Assembly (NCBI RefSeq): GCF_047501175.1
Contig: NZ_JBEQWH010000005.1
Span: 62,001-126,000 of the forward strand
DNA from: Methanoprimaticola sp047501175
Lineage (GTDB): Archaea; Thermoplasmatota; Thermoplasmata; Methanomassiliicoccales; Methanomethylophilaceae
Length of the DNA: 64,000 bases
Direction of reading: 5' to 3'
A program made the position numbers and the translations under genes. Shown in pieces: positions 49,574 to 58,694 of the stretch. Each line of letters begins with the position of its first letter. Positions within the stretch are counted from its first letter, which is position 1. The notes beneath the pieces were generated by a model. The model searched no databases and was not told the DNA's origin. It saw only the letters and a program-made list of their open reading frames with translations.

Positions 49574-50200
49574 TCACTGAACGGCCTTCTGGACCTGCTC
49601 GAAGATGCCGTCGATGCTGCCGGTTCCCTGGATGGTCACGAGGACATCCTTTCCACCGTAGTAGTCGATCAAGGGCATGGTGTTGTCCCTGTAGACCTGC
49701 AGCCTGTTCTTGACGGTGGCTTCCTTGTCGTCGTCCCTCTGGTAGAGCTTCCCTCCGCACTTGTCGCAGACGCCCTCGACCTTGGACGGGTTGCTGACGA
49801 GGTGGTACACGGCGTTGCAGTCGGGGCAGGAGCGCCTCATGGTGAGCCTCTTGACGAGCTCCTCGTCGGGGACGTCGAGGTTCAGTGCCAGATCGACGTC
49901 GACCTGCTGTCCGAGGGCGTCCGCCTGCTCGACTGTGCGGGGGAATCCGTCGAGGATGACCCCTCCCTTGGCCTGTGCGATCTTCTCCTTCATGAGTCCG
50001 ATGATCAGGTCGTTGGGGACGAGGGCGCCGGAGTCCATGTATCCCTTGGCCTTGAGTCCGAGCTCGGTGCCGTTCCTGACAGCCTCACGGAGCATGTCCC
50101 CGGTGGAGAGCCTGGTGTAGCCGAGCTTCTCGCTGAGCATCTCGCCCTGGGTCCCTTTTCCGGATCCGGGGGGTCCGAGGAGAACAATTACGGATTTCAT
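49574..50200 (-). CDS. adk: Adenylate kinase (zinc-lid type)
   Basis: ATP + AMP to 2 ADP. 208 residues: P-loop LLGPPGSGKGTQ (residues 7-18), AMP site TGDMLREAV and GFPRTVEQA, and a LID with four zinc cysteines CPDC...CDKC (about residues 125-150). The bacterial-type long form is used in Thermoplasmata. TATA-like CTTTATAACC ~25 bases upstream suggests a leaderless mRNA. Confidence 0.96.
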   Translation of the reverse strand: MKSVIVLLGPPGSGKGTQGEMLSEKLGYTRLSTGDMLREAVRNGTELGLKAKGYMDSGALVPNDLIIGLMKEKIAQAKGGVILDGFPRTVEQADALGQQVDVDLALNLDVPDEELVKRLTMRRSCPDCNAVYHLVSNPSKVEGVCDKCGGKLYQRDDDKEATVKNRLQVYRDNTMPLIDYYGGKDVLVTIQGTGSIDGIFEQVQKAVQ

Positions 50201-50387
50201 GTCTCACGGCTAAGGACTCAAGGTTATAAAGGTAGTGCAGGGGCGTGTCATCCTCTCATGCGTCCAGCGGCTCTCCGACATCGAAGTCGCATGAGCCATC
50301 GGCCTCAACCCCGCTTACAGTCTGCCCCGTCCTCGCAATGTATTAAACCTACGCATCATATCGCGAACCCAGTCAAGAGGTGTCCCA

Positions 50388-51836
50388 ATGGACCAGAAGA
50401 TTATCGATCAGATCGAGGCGGTCGTCGGCAAGGACGGTTACTCCGTCGAGCCCGCAGTCCTCTACACGTACGGATTCGACGCCTCCATATTCCACAGCAC
50501 TCCCGAGATGGTCGTGCAGCCCCGCTCCACCGAGCAGGTGTCCGAGATCATGAAGATCGCACACGCCAACAGGATCCCCGTGGTCCCCCGCGGTGCCGGG
50601 ACCGGGCTGTGCGGCTCCGCCGTCCCCGTGAAGGGCGGCATAGTCATGGCCATGCAGAGGATGGACAGGATCACCAGGATCAGCGTCGCGGACCTCTGGG
50701 TCGACGTGGAGGCCGGCGTGGTGTACAACGACCTCAACGCGGAGCTCTCCAAATACGGCTTCTTCTTCCCCCCGTCCCCCGGGTCGGCGGAGGCGTGCCA
50801 GATCGGAGGGATGGTCGCGACCAACGCGTCCGGCATGCGCGCCGTCAAGTACGGCGCCACGAGGGACTTCGTCCTCGGCCTCACGTTCGTGAAGGCCGAC
50901 GGGGAGATCGTCCGCGCCGGTACGCGCACAATCAAGGATTCGTCGGGATACCAGCTGGCCCGTCTGCTCTGCGGTTCCGAGGGGACCCTGGGCATCATAA
51001 CCGAGGTCACCCTCAAGCTGACCACCAAGCCCAAGAAGTCCGCATCCTGCCTCTGCTGCTTCAACACCGTGGAGGATGCAGGGACATGCATATCGGCCAT
51101 AATCGCCAAGCCCCTGATCCCCGCATCCTGCGAGCTGATGGACAGCGTCAGCATAAACGCGGTCAACAAGGCGAGGGGCAACCCCCTTCCCGACTGCGGT
51201 GCACTGTGCATCGTCGAGGTCGACGGGGAGACCGAGGAGATCATCGACAGGGACCTCAAGATCGTCGAGGAGGTCGCAAACTCCATCGGTGCGATCACCG
51301 TCACCCCTACGAAGGACAAGAAGCTGATCGCGCAGTGGACCGATGCACGCAAGTCCGTCATGACGTCCCTCTCCGCGCTCAAGCCCGGATGCTCCTCCGT
51401 CTCGCTGGCGGACGACATGGGCGTACCCGTGTCCCAGGTGCCCAAGGCGGTCAAGGCGTTCCAGGAGATCGCGGACAAATACCGCGTAACGGTCGCGACC
51501 TACGGCCACGCGTCCGATGGGAACCTGCACACCAAGATGGTCATCGACCCCACCGACAAGGACGAGTGGGACCGCGGTGTCCAGGCGGTCAACGAGATCT
51601 TCGATGTCTGCATCGAGCTCGGAGGGACCGTCACCGGGGAGCATGGGGTCGGTATCTCCAAGGCGCCCAACTTCCAGAAGGAGCGCGCCTCCGAACTCTC
51701 GTCCATCAGGGCGATCAAGAAGGCCATGGACCCCGAGAACATCCTCAACCCGGGGAAGCTCGAGCAGTGGGAGGGTGCGATCCTCGGGAACCTGAGGTAC
51801 CCCTGTCCCGCATACATGGGTCCCGCCAAGGACTGA
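50388..51836 (+). CDS. FAD-binding oxidoreductase, glycolate/D-lactate dehydrogenase GlcD type
   Basis: 482 residues. PCMH FAD domain with PRGAGTGLCGSAVP (residues ~62-75) and GGMVATNASGMRAVKYG, then the FAD-oxidase C-terminal domain with ATYGHASDGNLHTK and GTVTGEHGVGISK. Oxidises 2-hydroxy acids; acceptor unknown. In methanogens such genes sometimes pair with HdrD-like Fe-S proteins, but none is adjacent here. SD-like GAGGTG precedes the ATG; TATA-like TATTAAACC ~45 bases upstream. Confidence 0.87.
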   Translation: MDQKIIDQIEAVVGKDGYSVEPAVLYTYGFDASIFHSTPEMVVQPRSTEQVSEIMKIAHANRIPVVPRGAGTGLCGSAVPVKGGIVMAMQRMDRITRISVADLWVDVEAGVVYNDLNAELSKYGFFFPPSPGSAEACQIGGMVATNASGMRAVKYGATRDFVLGLTFVKADGEIVRAGTRTIKDSSGYQLARLLCGSEGTLGIITEVTLKLTTKPKKSASCLCCFNTVEDAGTCISAIIAKPLIPASCELMDSVSINAVNKARGNPLPDCGALCIVEVDGETEEIIDRDLKIVEEVANSIGAITVTPTKDKKLIAQWTDARKSVMTSLSALKPGCSSVSLADDMGVPVSQVPKAVKAFQEIADKYRVTVATYGHASDGNLHTKMVIDPTDKDEWDRGVQAVNEIFDVCIELGGTVTGEHGVGISKAPNFQKERASELSSIRAIKKAMDPENILNPGKLEQWEGAILGNLRYPCPAYMGPAKD

Positions 51837-51869
51837 AAACCGCATCCCGGGAGGGGCCCGCCCCTCCCA

Positions 51870-53159
51870 TCATTCTCTCAGAGAGGTTATCGGGACCACG
51901 TACACCCCATCCTCGCGCCTGTATGCGAACGGCTCCGTCCCGCATATCACGCACAGGAACGTCGGAGGCGTGGCGCCCGGGTCTCTGGAGATGTATTCCG
52001 AGATCCTCGCCAGGTTGTGGGCACTCTCATCTATGCCGATCCCCGTGAGTTTGATCTCGAACGCGCCCCATCTGCCGTCGCGTAGCTCCACCACGGCATC
52101 GATCTCGCGGCCGTCCGCATCGCGATAATGATGGAGCCTTCCGCCCAGGGTCTCGGCATAGATCCTCAGGTCGTGCTGACAGAGTGATTCAAATAGGAAC
52201 CCCAGGGTCTCATGGTCCCTCAGCAAGGCCTTCGGCCCCACGTTCAAGGCGCTTGCGGCGAGGGATGGGTCCGCAAGATGCCTCTTCGGACTTTTCCCGA
52301 CCCTGACCGAGGACCTCAGGTTGGGATTGAACGCAGGCTGTTCCTCTATCAGATTCAATCTCCTCAGGATGCTTTCGTATTTCACCAGGGTGGATTGGTC
52401 GATGACGCCGTCGTCCGGGAACCTCCTCATGTCGCTGCGGATTGTCTTGTCGGTGGCCAGGGTGCTCTCGTTGCGGGCGAGCGACCTTATCAGTCTCCTC
52501 ATGGTGCCCTCGTTCGCTCCGGGGGATATGCGGGGGAGATCGTTCTCGACGATCTCGTCTATCAGACTCTCCGCGGCATTCGATGCATCTTCGGGGTCTA
52601 GGCCGAGGTTGGCCGGCCATCCTCCCCTGACTATGTATGAGGCTATCTGCTCCAGGCTGGTCTCCTTGGATGCTGTGCGGACGTCGTCCCCCTCGAACAT
52701 CCCGTAGAGGGACACCGAGCCGTCCGAATCCCCTGTCTCGAACAGGGACATTGTATGCATGTGCAGGGTGCAGATGCGTCCGAACCCCGTGTGCAGTCCG
52801 GAGGATCCCTCGTCGTCGGGTGTGGACGACCCGCACAGTATGAACCTCCCCTTCCCGGAACCGCCGTCCACCGTCTGGCGGACGGCATCCCATATCGCCG
52901 GGACCGTCTGCCATTCATCAATCATGCGAGGCTCGTCCCCTTCAAGTACGGAGAATGGGTCGAATCTTGCAAGCCGTCTGTTCCTATAATCCTCTCTCGG
53001 GTCCTCGAGGTTGTACGCGCTCCGGGAATTGTTCCTCGCAGTCCATGTCTTGCCGGAGTACTTCGGACCCTTGATGTACACTGCTCCGCATGATCTCATC
53101 CTCTTGGCTATGACCTGGTCGATGAGCCTTGGCATGTAGTCGTCTGGAGTCAGAGTCAT
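51870..53159 (-). CDS. AAA-type ATPase with DUF4143-like C-terminus (paralogue A)
   Basis: 429 residues from MTLTPDDYMPRLIDQVI. Variant Walker A IKGPKYSGKTWTARN, Walker B-like PRMIDEWQTVP, GRFILCGSS, FETGDSDGSVSLYGMF, YIVRGGWPANLG and a C-terminal DUF4143/nuclease-like segment (GREIDAVVELRDGRWGAFEI K). Closest relative in the window is the next gene upstream (53267-54568), with the same MTLTP start and the same VYVVPITSLR C-terminus, so the two are a duplication. TATA-rich sequence directly upstream. Confidence 0.8.
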   Translation of the reverse strand: MTLTPDDYMPRLIDQVIAKRMRSCGAVYIKGPKYSGKTWTARNNSRSAYNLEDPREDYRNRRLARFDPFSVLEGDEPRMIDEWQTVPAIWDAVRQTVDGGSGKGRFILCGSSTPDDEGSSGLHTGFGRICTLHMHTMSLFETGDSDGSVSLYGMFEGDDVRTASKETSLEQIASYIVRGGWPANLGLDPEDASNAAESLIDEIVENDLPRISPGANEGTMRRLIRSLARNESTLATDKTIRSDMRRFPDDGVIDQSTLVKYESILRRLNLIEEQPAFNPNLRSSVRVGKSPKRHLADPSLAASALNVGPKALLRDHETLGFLFESLCQHDLRIYAETLGGRLHHYRDADGREIDAVVELRDGRWGAFEIKLTGIGIDESAHNLARISEYISRDPGATPPTFLCVICGTEPFAYRREDGVYVVPITSLRE

Positions 53160-53266
53160 AATATATAAACTAGATTTACTTATATTTATATATTTTCCGA
53201 AATTGACTGAATCAATCATCTGAATTCGAATGAATTGTCAAGTAAAATTCAGATACATCGGGTGCC

Positions 53267-54568
53267 TCAGTTCCGTAGCGAGGTTATCGGGACCACATAT
53301 ACTCCATCATCGCGCCTGTATGCGGCCGAGCATACGCCGCACAGTACGCACATGAAGGAGGGGGCCATCCATCCGCTTCCGCTCTCGACACTGTTCTCGA
53401 GACTATCCGCGATGCGGGTCATGTTATCGGCGGCCTCATCGACCTGATTGGTTCCGAGCTTGATCTCGAACATCCCCCATCTCCTGTCCGGCATCTCGAC
53501 TATGGCATCCACCTCATTGTTGCCTTCCCTGTAGTGGAATAACTTTCCCCCAACGGACTGGGCATAGATCTGCAGGTCCCGTTCGCACATTCCCTCGAAG
53601 AAGAATCCGTATGTGTTGAGGTCCTTGAACAGCATGTCCTTAGTCAGTCCCAGTGCGGAGATCCCTATCGCAGGGTCGCTCAGATGTCTCTTGGGCTTTT
53701 TCCCTATGCGCTTGGACGATCTTATGTTCGGGCTGTATGCCGGCTGGTTCTCTATGAGGAACATCCTGTCAAGGGCATCGATGTAGTTCGATACGGTCGT
53801 ATCCTTGATGGTGTCGTCTTCGTTCTCCTTCATGTCGTTCGAGATCGTCTTGATGCTGGCAAGGGTGCTTTCGTTGCGTGCCAGTGATCTGATGAGTCTC
53901 TTCATCCTCTCTTGGTCCTTTCCGGGATCTATGCGGGGAAGGTCCCGTTCGCACAACGCATCGACATACCCCGGCATTCCTCCTCTGAGATCATCCGGCT
54001 CGTTGTCTATGATCCCAGGCCATCCACCCCTCATGGTCAAACGTATGAGGTCCTCCAGATTCACATCCTTGATCGGCGTGTTCTTGAACTCCCCATCGAA
54101 GAGGCCGCTCATGGATACGTTCCCGTCCGAGTCCCCTGATTCGAAAAGGCTCATCGTGCGCATGCGGATCGGTACTATGCGTCCCATTCCACTATGGGTC
54201 TGGATGTCGTCGACCCCAGGTCTGATCGGGACGGACGACCCGCATAGTATGTACTTTCCCTTGGAGCCACTCATGTCGACATCTCTGCGTACGCCATCCC
54301 ATATGGCAGGGATCATCTGCCATTCATCTATTAGATGCGGCGGTTCTCCTTCCAGGGCATAGTTCATATCTATGGACGCTAGCGTATGGTTCCTGTAGTT
54401 CTGACTCGAATCGTCGAGGGCGTACATGCTGTTGCAATGCGTGCGTGCGGTCCATGTCTTCCCGCAATACTTCGTGCCTTCGATGGAAACACAGCCGAAC
54501 CGTTTCAGCATATCGTCGATCAGAGGGTCTACCAGTCTCGGTCTGTATCCTGCAGGTGTCAATGTCAT
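53267..54568 (-). CDS. AAA-type ATPase with DUF4143-like C-terminus (paralogue B)
   Basis: 433 residues from MTLTPAGYRPRLVDPLI (SD AAAGGA ~6 bases upstream; an ATG two codons earlier is possible). Walker A IEGTKYCGKTWTART, Walker B-like PHLIDEWQMIP, GKYILCGSSVP, LTMRGGWPGIIDN, and C-terminal NEVDAIVEMPDRRWGMFEIK. Tandem paralogue of 51870-53159. A 23-bp-phased repeat array covers its promoter (54600-54728). Function unknown; the family is often linked to toxin-antitoxin-like or mobile contexts. Confidence 0.8.
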   Translation of the reverse strand: MTLTPAGYRPRLVDPLIDDMLKRFGCVSIEGTKYCGKTWTARTHCNSMYALDDSSQNYRNHTLASIDMNYALEGEPPHLIDEWQMIPAIWDGVRRDVDMSGSKGKYILCGSSVPIRPGVDDIQTHSGMGRIVPIRMRTMSLFESGDSDGNVSMSGLFDGEFKNTPIKDVNLEDLIRLTMRGGWPGIIDNEPDDLRGGMPGYVDALCERDLPRIDPGKDQERMKRLIRSLARNESTLASIKTISNDMKENEDDTIKDTTVSNYIDALDRMFLIENQPAYSPNIRSSKRIGKKPKRHLSDPAIGISALGLTKDMLFKDLNTYGFFFEGMCERDLQIYAQSVGGKLFHYREGNNEVDAIVEMPDRRWGMFEIKLGTNQVDEAADNMTRIADSLENSVESGSGWMAPSFMCVLCGVCSAAYRRDDGVYVVPITSLRN

Positions 54569-54599
54569 ATCCATTCCTTTCTCAATTGCTATCAAGTTA

Positions 54600-54728
54600 G
54601 GGGAGCTTTTTCAGTGTTATCATGGGAGCTTTTTCATAAATAATATAGTACTATTTACATAAAAGTTAGGGGAGCTTTTTCAGTATTATTGGGGGAATTT
54701 TTTCAGAATCTACAGAGGAACTTTTTCA
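54600..54728 (-). promoter_or_regulatory. Promoter array of five GGGGAGCTTTTTCA repeats in 23-bp phase
   Basis: 14-mers start at 54600, 54623, 54669, 54692 and 54715: GGGGAGCTTTTTCA, TGGGAGCTTTTTCA, GGGGAGCTTTTTCA, GGGGAATTTTTTCA, GAGGAACTTTTTCA. Spacing is 23, 46, 23 and 23 bp, so all lie on one 23-bp lattice with a single empty slot at 54646. That slot holds AT-rich TATA-like sequence for the minus-strand gene. The lattice suggests ordered protein assembly around the promoter. Confidence 0.75.
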
Positions 54729-54784
54729 CATCCCCTACAGGATGATTTTCAGAGCTCTCGCTGGGTCACAACATATGATTAAGG

Positions 54785-55450
54785 TCACGCGAAGTACAGG
54801 TCGGGCATCCACATGAACATGTACGCGATCTCCAGGGCCGCAACCGCCATGGCCGCAATGTACACGGGGGCATTCCACACGAGTATCTTCGAGCCGTCCA
54901 GTGGGGGGATCGGGAGAAGGTTGAAGAACGCCAGGAACGCGTTGAGGTTCGCGAGCATCAGGAACACGAACACCAGCGGGGTATGGTTGAACGCGAAGCA
55001 TCCGACTATCCCGACCATCGCCAGTACGATGTTCACGGCAGGTCCGGCTATGCTGATGAGCCCGTTCGTCCTCTTGTCGGGATATCCGTTTATCACGACC
55101 GCTCCGGGTGCCGCGAACAGGAATCCCAGCAGGGATGTGATCAGCGTTATGAACAGTCCGATGCGGGACATGCGGAACTCGGACCTCAGGCCGAAGTTCT
55201 GGGCGGTGAACTTGTGACCGAACTCGTGGAGCAGGAAGCTGAAGAACACGAGGCCGAAGCAGGTGACGATCAGGATGGGCCATCTGGCGACATCGCCGTA
55301 GGCGTAGCCGAGATACCACATGAACTGGCTGTCCCTGTAGAGGATGACGAATGCGATCGACAGCACGACCATCGCTACCGCGATGTCGCCGATCTCGCGG
55401 CCGCTGAACCTCTTGTCCGGGGTCACGTTGATCGTGTACGTGTCATCCAT
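54785..55450 (-). CDS. Site-2 protease family metallopeptidase (M50)
   Basis: 221 residues from MDDTYTINVT. Intramembrane zinc protease with about six helices: HEFGHKFTA supplies the HExxH-type motif (HEFGH), and NLLPIPPLDGSKIL is the second conserved site with the metal-binding Asp. Presumed to cleave membrane-bound substrates in regulation. TATA-like ATATATTATATG is ~25 bases upstream of this start, favouring it over the ATG four codons earlier. Confidence 0.88.
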   Translation of the reverse strand: MDDTYTINVTPDKRFSGREIGDIAVAMVVLSIAFVILYRDSQFMWYLGYAYGDVARWPILIVTCFGLVFFSFLLHEFGHKFTAQNFGLRSEFRMSRIGLFITLITSLLGFLFAAPGAVVINGYPDKRTNGLISIAGPAVNIVLAMVGIVGCFAFNHTPLVFVFLMLANLNAFLAFFNLLPIPPLDGSKILVWNAPVYIAAMAVAALEIAYMFMWMPDLYFA

Positions 55451-55568
55451 GAGTGTTCGCATCCGCTCATATAATATATATTTTGGATTGTGAGATTCAT
55501 ACCGCCCGAAGATTCCGAGGGGGTCAGTGACCGTTTACTTTAATCCTTGATCCCATTGCTCGTCCAAG

Positions 55569-57500
55569 ATGGCACAGACTGCGGCTCACGGAAAGGAGCA
55601 TCTGAGATGGTGCGACGCGTGCGGGACGCTCCTGCTGGGGGAATCGTGTTCCCGGTGCGGGTCCGAAGGACGGGAGTTCAGGATCAACAGTCCCGGGGAC
55701 ATCCGTCCGTGCATGGGTGACAGCATCGACATCGTGATGTCCCTGTTCCGCGAGTCCTTCGGAACCGATGCGCCCCTGAGATCGAGGCAGATGTTCCTCA
55801 ACAAGGTTCCGGGGGAGGATCGTGCGGACGAGATCGTGGCGTGCGGCGCGGTGATCGCGGTCATGCGTTACGACATACGCCGCAAGCGTCTGGCACTGGA
55901 GCTGAGACAACCGGGGGCGGAGCTGTTCGCCGATCATGCGACCCGCAACGTGGTCTCCTTCGCAGGGATGTCCGGACATCTGAAGGGGAAGGTCGTCCCC
56001 GGGTCCAATGTGACCTCCGTCGTGGGGGAGTTCTCCCGCGGGGACCCGCTCATACTCAGGAAGGGCGGCAAGGTCGGTCCGGGGGTGGCGCTGGAGTCCA
56101 GCGCCGATCTGAAGGGTGCGGAGCGTGCGGTCAAGATCCGTGACCTGAACGCGCCGTCCGGCATCCCGACGGGTCCCCCATCGGACCCCGACGTCTTCGT
56201 GGAGGCCAACCGCACCCACATGAGACAGATACAGAGGCGTGCCGTCAGGGAGATATCGAAGTTCCTCTCCGAGGGCAACCGCAAGGGCCTTCCCGTCACG
56301 GTCTCGTTCTCCGGAGGGAAGGACTCCCTCGCAGCATACGCATTGGCGGCGGAGGCCTCCGATTCCGTGGAACTGATCAACATCGACACGGGTCTGGAGT
56401 TCCCTGAGACCGTCGAGTATGTGAGGTCGTTCGCCGCAAGGCACGGGCTCAGGGTCCACACGGCCCGCGGGAACGACGGGTTCTGGGACAACGTGGACGC
56501 CTTCGGTCCGCCCGCCAAGGACTTCAGGTGGTGCTGCAAGGTGTGCAAGCTGGGTCCTGTTACCGACGTCATCGACTCGGAGTTCCCGAAGGGGACCGTC
56601 ACCGTCGAGGGAAACCGTCGCCTGGAATCGTTCGCCCGCTCCCAGATAGGGTTCGTGACGAAGAACCCGTTCGTCCCGAACCAGATCAACCTCAACCCAA
56701 TCCGCGGATGGAGCGCGGCGGAGGTATGGGCGTACATACTGATGCACCGTCTCGAGTACAATCCGCTCTATGACAGGGACTTCGAGAGGATCGGGTGCTA
56801 CCTGTGCCCCGCGTGCCTCGAGAGCGAGTGGGCCAACATCGGGAGGATCCATCCGGACCTGTTCGGCAGATGGGACTCCCACCTCCGCGAGTACGCGGAG
56901 AGGAACGGCCTTCCCGAGGAGTACGCGGACCTCGGGTTCTGGAGATGGAAGGCGCTCCCGCCGAAGATGGTCCAGATCGCCGACGAGATGGGCCTGGACC
57001 TGAGGCCGAAGGCCCAGCAGGGCCCGTCCATGAGGCTGACCAAGGGCGCATCGCCGTGCGCGGCCGGAGGGTACTCCATCGAGGCCATAGTCACCGTCCC
57101 CCGCGTCAGGGACTTCTCCTACGTGGAGGATGCGCTCCGCACGGTGGGGGATGCGAAGTACTCCGACGATTACGAGATCGCGCTCCTCCGCCTTCCCGTG
57201 GGGAGGGCCAGGCTGTTCGGGGGTGGCCAGGTCTCCGTCAACTCCCCGGATCCCCGCAACGCCAAGGCGATATTCGAGAGGTCCGTCAAGGCGCTGATCC
57301 GTGCGATGATGTGCACCGAGTGCGGGATCTGCGCCAAAGGATGTCCCCGCCATGCGATAAGGATGGACGGGGGCATGAGGGTCGATCCCGACAGGTGCAA
57401 CTCCTGCGGAAGGTGCGAGCGTTCCTGCATGGTCGTCCACTATTACGACAGGCTGATGCAGGGGGATGCGAAGGACCCGTCCGCAACGCTTAAGAGATGA
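55569..57500 (+). CDS. PAPS-reductase-family protein fused to zinc ribbon, PUA-like and ferredoxin domains
   Basis: 643 residues. N-terminal zinc ribbon CDACGTLLLGESCSRCG, a PUA-like domain (residues ~100-190; IAVMRYDIRRK, GDPLILRKGGK), the PP-loop SFSGGKDSLAAYAL (~residue 250) with WCCKVCKLGP and EGNRRLESFARSQIG of the adenylyl/phosphoadenylyl sulfate reductase fold, then CYLCPACLESEW and two ferredoxin motifs CTECGICAKGCPRH and CNSCGRCERSCMV. This is an archaeal family (MJ0973-like); with a PUA domain, RNA thiolation is as plausible as sulfate assimilation. Followed after 3 bp by a membrane protein gene. Confidence 0.8.
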   Translation: MAQTAAHGKEHLRWCDACGTLLLGESCSRCGSEGREFRINSPGDIRPCMGDSIDIVMSLFRESFGTDAPLRSRQMFLNKVPGEDRADEIVACGAVIAVMRYDIRRKRLALELRQPGAELFADHATRNVVSFAGMSGHLKGKVVPGSNVTSVVGEFSRGDPLILRKGGKVGPGVALESSADLKGAERAVKIRDLNAPSGIPTGPPSDPDVFVEANRTHMRQIQRRAVREISKFLSEGNRKGLPVTVSFSGGKDSLAAYALAAEASDSVELINIDTGLEFPETVEYVRSFAARHGLRVHTARGNDGFWDNVDAFGPPAKDFRWCCKVCKLGPVTDVIDSEFPKGTVTVEGNRRLESFARSQIGFVTKNPFVPNQINLNPIRGWSAAEVWAYILMHRLEYNPLYDRDFERIGCYLCPACLESEWANIGRIHPDLFGRWDSHLREYAERNGLPEEYADLGFWRWKALPPKMVQIADEMGLDLRPKAQQGPSMRLTKGASPCAAGGYSIEAIVTVPRVRDFSYVEDALRTVGDAKYSDDYEIALLRLPVGRARLFGGGQVSVNSPDPRNAKAIFERSVKALIRAMMCTECGICAKGCPRHAIRMDGGMRVDPDRCNSCGRCERSCMVVHYYDRLMQGDAKDPSATLKR

Positions 57501-57503
57501 CGC

Positions 57504-58241
57504 ATGTTGGTAAAGGCCATGGATATGACCATGGCCTTCGCGATGGTGCTCGGGATAGCTCCGGCACTCATCCTGATGTATCTCGGGGTCAGGAACTACA
57601 CCTTCCCCCGGGTGGAGCAGCCGTTCTTCAGCGATCCGACGTTCTTCATGTTGTTCGTGGCAGGGATGATCGGAGGTTCGGCCATGTTTATGGTCATCCT
57701 GTTCTTCAGGGCGCCTAACAGCATCATTCTGATGGCGTTGGTGGCCGCTATACAGGTCATGCTGACGGTCGTCATCATGAACCTGAAGAGATTCCGCGGG
57801 AAGTCGGACTCGGTCTTCTACGGATACGGACTCGGTCTCGGGAGTGCGTGCGGTCTCGCCACCGGGTTCTGCTATCTGGTCTACGGTTCGCTCCAGGAGG
57901 CGGACAAGGGGCTCGACGCGTCGGTCATCGCACTGATGCTGATATCGGTCTCGATGGCGCTCATCCTCGGGTCCTGCGGCACCACCGTCGGAGAGGGCAT
58001 CGCCAGGCACCGGGTGATGGAGTTCGCGCTCCAGGCACTGCTCCCGATGGTCGCGTACTACATGCTCTTCGCCGCCGCGATCGGTACCGGGGACAGCATG
58101 ATGTTCTATGTGTACCTCGTCCTGATGCTCCTGCTCGGTGCGGTGTACTACTATTACATCATGCGCAAGAAGCTCCCGTCCATCATCCGCGAGGTCCTGA
58201 TGATGGAGGGAAAGAAGAGGGATGACATCCCCAGGGTCTGA
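57504..58241 (+). CDS. Polytopic membrane protein, unknown function
   Basis: 245 residues with about seven hydrophobic helices (MVLGIAPALILMYLGV, FMLFVAGMIGGSAMFMVILF, YYMLFAAAIGTGDSMMFYVY) and a short basic cytoplasmic tail. No family recognised. Begins three bases after the stop of the PAPS-reductase-like gene, so probably co-transcribed. It ends directly against the convergent zinc-ribbon gene. Confidence 0.65.
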   Translation: MLVKAMDMTMAFAMVLGIAPALILMYLGVRNYTFPRVEQPFFSDPTFFMLFVAGMIGGSAMFMVILFFRAPNSIILMALVAAIQVMLTVVIMNLKRFRGKSDSVFYGYGLGLGSACGLATGFCYLVYGSLQEADKGLDASVIALMLISVSMALILGSCGTTVGEGIARHRVMEFALQALLPMVAYYMLFAAAIGTGDSMMFYVYLVLMLLLGAVYYYYIMRKKLPSIIREVLMMEGKKRDDIPRV

Positions 58242-58694
58242 TCAGGCCCTGTAGAAACCGTTTCTCGTCTCGTAGCACAGGCCGCGGTCGAGCATGGCGG
58301 CGAGCATCCTCTCCGCCTTGGTCCCCGCCACCTCCTTGACATCCTCGAGGGTGAACTCGCCCTTCAGTCCGGTGAGCCCCTCGGAGAGTATCTCCATCTT
58401 CTCCTCGATGTTCGATGCGTGCTCGTACCTGTAGACGAGCGAGGAATGAGGGTCGGCGGACCCTATCCGTCTCCTCTGGTCCGCCCTGTCCGTCACGAGG
58501 AGGTCTATCTCCTCCGCTCCGGTGGCCCTCGACAGGGCCTCGCGGACCTCGCTCTGACTGTCCGACGTGAAGAAGAACTGGAGCTTCCCGGTGCGTTCCG
58601 TGCACCCGCAGTACGGACACGTGGTGGTCTCGAAGGACCGGTCCACGATCCTGGGCTTGCGACAGGCGCCGCAGAGCCCGAGGCCGTAGCTCAT
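58242..58694 (-). CDS. Zinc ribbon plus winged-helix protein, translationally coupled to pdaD
   Basis: 150 residues from MSYGLGLCGACRKPR. The ribbon has CGAC...CPYC (residues ~8-30), then a linker, and a C-terminal winged-helix-like region LEDVKEVAGTKAERMLAAML. Resembles an archaeal conserved protein (DUF5817-type) often found beside arginine decarboxylase; function unknown, perhaps transcriptional. The start overlaps the pdaD stop as ATGA. Confidence 0.7.
   Translation of the reverse strand: MSYGLGLCGACRKPRIVDRSFETTTCPYCGCTERTGKLQFFFTSDSQSEVREALSRATGAEEIDLLVTDRADQRRRIGSADPHSSLVYRYEHASNIEEKMEILSEGLTGLKGEFTLEDVKEVAGTKAERMLAAMLDRGLCYETRNGFYRA

Noticed and set aside
47822..52048. A natural 1,408-residue fusion protein
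   Set aside because: After ~49475 the predicted residues are antisense of adk and out-of-frame oxidase, with no domain character. Treated as a missing stop.
54600..54728. CRISPR-like array
   Set aside because: Repeats are only 14 bp with 9-bp spacers, no cas genes nearby, and the array sits on a promoter. The arrays at 35194, 39261 and 47449 fail for the same reasons.
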